Shown: one piece after another, positions 61,386 to 64,000 of the stretch
Numbering within the stretch: the first letter of the stretch is position 1
How the letters are laid out: each line of letters starts with the position of its first letter
Assembly (NCBI RefSeq): GCF_002355595.1
Contig: NZ_AP017422.1
Coordinates: forward strand, 434,001 to 498,000
Direction of reading: 5' to 3'
Origin: Filimonas lacunae
Lineage (GTDB): Bacteria; Bacteroidota; Bacteroidia; Chitinophagales; Chitinophagaceae
DNA: 64,000 nt
The notes under the pieces: generated by a model
What the model was told of the DNA's origin: nothing
What the model saw: only the letters and a program-made list of their open reading frames with translations
Database searches by the model: none
Program-made: the position numbers and the translations under genes

Positions 61386-62966
61386 TTAGTCCATTTGAGG
61401 TAATAATTTAATGAGTTCTATAAAGTCTGCGTCTTTCAATTCATCAAATGTCATATTAATGGAACTGATTACGCTACCCCTGCTGTACTCATAATTATTG
61501 AGAAAGTCTTGGATGTGTTCCATTGCTACATAATAGTTAGGCATGTTTGAATAGAGTGGCATAGGTGAGAACTTACAGGTGTACCAGGAGCCATACAGGT
61601 CTGAATCAGATGTTTTGAGTAATACAATATTAAATCCTGCGGGGTGTATTTCAGCGATGCTTGCCCGCGTGGCCATTTCAAAACGTAAATCGTTTACGAT
61701 CACTTTTCCCACCAACATCACACGGTCTTTTACTATATAGCCAGGGGTATATTTATCACGGACATATCCGAAGCGGTCATTTTGAATTTTGTAGTATTGT
61801 AGTTCCTGCTCTTTGTGGAAATTGGAAAATTCTTTTTTAAAAAAAGCGATGGTCAGTGTTTTGCCAAAAAGAGTGAGTGTATAGGATGCTTCATATGGGT
61901 TGTACGGTTGCAGCCTTTCTGTATGTGTTATTTGTTCTGTAACGGATTGCTGGTTGAATGCCTGGGATATGTCGGTTATCTGGTTGAACAGCTCTTTTAT
62001 AGAATAACTGAGTATACTATTGGTTTCTTCTCGTTGTAATTTGGCTTTCTCCTGGGCTAATGCTTCCGCTGTTATGGCATTGGCTTTTTTATTTGCATGA
62101 TGCAGTACGTCATCTAAATTGTATTTGTTCTGTATTATCTCGGCTCCCTGCAGGTCGGTAAGAATGGCTGCAACATCCTCGTACCTGTCTTTGGCTTTTT
62201 TGCTGGTCATTTTCTTTATGATATTCACCAGTGAATAGGGGATGTCGCTGCGATGACTTTTCATGTCTGGCAGGGGAGTGGTTAGGTGTGCAATTTTCCA
62301 GTCCTGATCTGTCTGCCCTTTGAATGGTATGGATAAAGTAAGTATTTCAAAAAAGATAATACCTAAAGAGTATATATCCATTCGAACGGTGTTTGTTTCA
62401 CTCAGCCAGCATTCTGGTGACATATAGGCCAGGGAGCCATAACCTTTGAAGGTAAGTTGCCGGGTGCTATGGTCTTTGTATTTGGATATACCAAAATCGC
62501 ATATCTGTAATTCGCCGTTTTCTCCCACCAGGATATTGCCTGGTTTCAAATCTCTATGAACTATCAGTTTATGTGCTGCTTGTAAGCCTTTCAATAATTG
62601 TGTAAAGAGGTTCATGCAGGTATCAATAGGAAGCAGGCTGCTGTTTTGTAGCAGGTCACCTAAATCGCCATTTTGGAAATAATCCATTACACTGTAAATG
62701 TAGTTGCCGGTATTGTCTGTGAATTCACCGTAAAAATGAGTTTTGGCAATGTTCGGGTGACGTAAAGACGCTGCCATTTTGAATTCTTCTATTAAAAGGT
62801 CTTTGGTGTTGGGGTTGTCTACAGGTGTTATTTTAATAGCCACTTCTGCATCCTGGTTCTGTGTGTCATTGGCCAGGTAAATAAAGCCCATACCGCCGTT
62901 TCTCAAATACATTAAATTAATATACTGTTCATCTCCCTGTGGGCCTTTAAGTCTTTTGGTGTTCAT
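61386..62966 (-). CDS. Serine/threonine protein kinase with unknown C-terminal domain
   Basis: 526 residues. Kinase domain about 15-280 with the glycine loop (NGGMGFIY), K45 in VAIK, HRDLKPGN with D139 and N144, DFG at 157 and SPECW in place of APE. A helical linker (about 290-340) leads to an unrecognised C-terminal region (about 345-526). No transmembrane helix. PASTA or WD repeats are absent. Such cytosolic kinases in Bacteroidota often stand near regulatory or defence genes. Substrate unknown. Confidence 0.92.
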   Translation of the reverse strand: MNTKRLKGPQGDEQYINLMYLRNGGMGFIYLANDTQNQDAEVAIKITPVDNPNTKDLLIEEFKMAASLRHPNIAKTHFYGEFTDNTGNYIYSVMDYFQNGDLGDLLQNSSLLPIDTCMNLFTQLLKGLQAAHKLIVHRDLKPGNILVGENGELQICDFGISKYKDHSTRQLTFKGYGSLAYMSPECWLSETNTVRMDIYSLGIIFFEILTLSIPFKGQTDQDWKIAHLTTPLPDMKSHRSDIPYSLVNIIKKMTSKKAKDRYEDVAAILTDLQGAEIIQNKYNLDDVLHHANKKANAITAEALAQEKAKLQREETNSILSYSIKELFNQITDISQAFNQQSVTEQITHTERLQPYNPYEASYTLTLFGKTLTIAFFKKEFSNFHKEQELQYYKIQNDRFGYVRDKYTPGYIVKDRVMLVGKVIVNDLRFEMATRASIAEIHPAGFNIVLLKTSDSDLYGSWYTCKFSPMPLYSNMPNYYVAMEHIQDFLNNYEYSRGSVISSINMTFDELKDADFIELIKLLPQMD

Positions 62967-63382
62967 GTTCTTATGCTTTGTAAATGGTATGCTGGGTAAT
63001 TATAAAAATAAGTAGAATTATTATATTCAGAAATAGCAGGATGGTTTTTCGTGTAAATGGAAATGGTTGGATATAGCGGGACTATGTTTATGACATCAAT
63101 GGCTGGCTAATGGGAAGTATTATGTATTAAAGGGTGACCTTTTTATTCACAGTTGTGGATGCTTTCCTGAGCTTTAAAGTGTTGGTTTTTAATAGGTAAA
63201 GGTCGCTTTTGTCATTTCAGGGTGGGGATATAAATGTGTAGTACCATGTGCCAATAGTAAGCAATCATCACTTTATTGATTTATTTTTACCTGGTAAGTA
63301 TTCAGAAGCAGATTTATAGAATATAAGCGATGTGTAGCTGATGTAACAATTCTAAACCATTACAGGTTAGTGATCGTTACAT
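62967..63382. other. Intergenic region upstream of the Ser/Thr kinase
   Basis: 416 bases of AT-rich sequence between the reverse kinase gene and the small forward gene at 63383. I see no gene and no clear promoter box. Confidence 0.4.
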
Positions 63383-63508
63383 ATGGTAAACACAAAACGC
63401 AGGGGAGGGAGGAAGGCCCCACAAAAAAATAAGCCCCCATATTGGGCGCTTATCTTGCAGATTCTCGGAATTATAAAGTTGATTATCGAACTGATTCGAC
63501 CCAGGTAA
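63383..63508 (+). CDS. 41-residue basic, single-helix small protein
   Basis: An ATG at 63383 opens a 41-codon frame: a strongly basic, Gly/Arg/Lys-rich N-terminus (KRRGGRKAPQ), a KPPYWAL turn, then an amphipathic or membrane helix (LILQILGIIKLIIELI) and a basic end. It is followed 26 bases later by a good terminator (63534-63558). I recall similar very short proteins in Bacteroidota with a GGRKAPxxKPPYWAL-like core; this is not verified. Confidence 0.55.
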   Translation: MVNTKRRGGRKAPQKNKPPYWALILQILGIIKLIIELIRPR

Positions 63509-63533
63509 CGATAATTCTTTAGAAAATCCGATC

Positions 63534-63558
63534 AAGGCCAGTTTCAAAAACTGGCCTT
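63534..63558 (+). terminator. Terminator after the 41-residue gene
   Basis: AAGGCCAGTTT and AAACTGGCCTT form a perfect 11-bp stem with a 3-base loop, followed by TTCTCTTT. Confidence 0.8.
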
Positions 63559-63655
63559 TTCTCTTTACCAAAGATACATGTATCGTTCAAAAATTGTGGT
63601 GAAAGTTACATAAATAAAGAAGGGCCCGTCTGTATAGTCCAAACCTTGTTATAGA

Positions 63656-63682
63656 ACCCGCCACCGGTGCGGGTGTTTTTTA
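63656..63682 (+). terminator. Second terminator hairpin
   Basis: ACCCGC pairs with GCGGGT over a 7-base loop and is followed by GTTTTTTA. It lies 19 bases before the start of the next forward frame. Confidence 0.7.
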
Positions 63683-63700
63683 CTATTCTTTTCCCCGCCA

Positions 63701-63976
63701 ATGCCGCTGATGCGTTTTTTAGGCTCCTTCCTGGGGGTGTTTGTGCTGAATGTGTCGTTGTCGGTATATTGTGTTATTAACGTCCTTTTCGTCTCTAAAG
63801 TACGTATTTGGTGGCAATGCTATATAGTAGGCTTAGGCATTAAAGAGGGTGACAGTATCCAGGATAATATCGCGCATGCCTTTTGGGCCACCTGCGCCTA
63901 CCAGGAAACAGGCTACCCGTGTTTGTTCATCAAATACAACATGAAAAGCATACCGGTAGATTTTTTGCTCGAATAG
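63701..63976 (+). CDS. Hypothetical small protein
   Basis: 91 residues with a hydrophobic N-terminal helix (about 5-30, GSFLGVFVLNVSLSVYCVI), possibly a signal or membrane anchor. The rest is unremarkable, with four Cys residues in all. No family recognised. Start could also be the Met at residue 4. Supported only by an open frame after a terminator. Confidence 0.4.
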   Translation: MPLMRFLGSFLGVFVLNVSLSVYCVINVLFVSKVRIWWQCYIVGLGIKEGDSIQDNIAHAFWATCAYQETGYPCLFIKYNMKSIPVDFLLE

Positions 63977-64000
63977 GGAGCGCTGCCCCTGGTTATGCTG

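Noticed and set aside
63377-63571. 64-codon reverse frame
   Set aside because: It is antisense to the 41-residue forward gene and crosses its terminator.

Overview
The window looks like a chromosome segment from a Bacteroidota bacterium, most likely of the Chitinophagaceae. The reasons are secreted proteins with type IX secretion (T9SS) sorting tails, a TonB-dependent receptor paired with a DUF4249 lipoprotein, a three-gene succinate dehydrogenase/fumarate reductase of the cytochrome b558 type, lipoproteins carrying the family-typical Cys-Ser/Thr-Lys start, and promoters matching the Bacteroidota -7 element TAnnTTTG. No database search was possible, so family names rest on motif recognition.

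Layout. 0-5.5 kb: the 5' part of a lipoprotein gene, a large 11-repeat IPT/TIG surface protein, a TPR membrane protein and an HExxH membrane protein. 5.6-7.3 kb: a truncated Crp/Fnr regulator and a VapBC-like toxin-antitoxin pair. 7.4-11.7 kb: two Old Yellow Enzymes and an aldo/keto reductase in one operon, divergent from a LysR regulator with a palindromic candidate operator. 11.7-20 kb: lipoproteins, a DUF1349 protein, a MacB/FtsX-type permease and a T9SS-sorted protein. 20-27 kb: an accessory block of poorly known proteins, including a DUF2314-ankyrin fusion, a possible toxin/immunity pair and a protein resembling cargo of extracellular contractile injection systems.

27.1-34.0 kb holds the most striking locus. 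A 72-residue Gly-Gly-leader peptide has eight cysteines in a knottin-like pattern. Around it lie a fusion of a cysteine-less C39 domain, a VKOR domain and a DsbA-like thioredoxin, a TlpA-like thioredoxin, a C39-peptidase ABC exporter and an HlyD adaptor. Together they look like a system to make, oxidise, cleave and export a disulfide-rich peptide.

34.2-55.3 kb is mostly housekeeping: tRNA-Leu(CAA), hscB, a saccharopine-dehydrogenase-like enzyme, a TonB receptor with DUF4249, a PQQ-propeller lipoprotein, a TrmN6-type methyltransferase, prolyl oligopeptidase, sdhCAB, a FtsX permease, an MlaE permease, tsaD, a YbiT-type ABC-F protein, a GT2 glycosyltransferase, tRNA-Gly(GCC) and tRNA-Leu(TAA).

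After the tRNA pair (55.4-64 kb) the sequence is more AT-rich and dominated by regulators: a sigma-factor fragment, an excisionase-like HTH protein, two 84% identical 87-residue XRE-like proteins each preceded by an array of 21-bp repeats, a soluble histidine kinase, a double-HTH XRE protein, and a Ser/Thr kinase. A 281-bp element with perfect 13-bp terminal inverted repeats and nested RNA-like stems lies between the histidine kinase and the double-HTH gene. This part resembles a genomic island beginning at the tRNA genes, but no integrase is visible.
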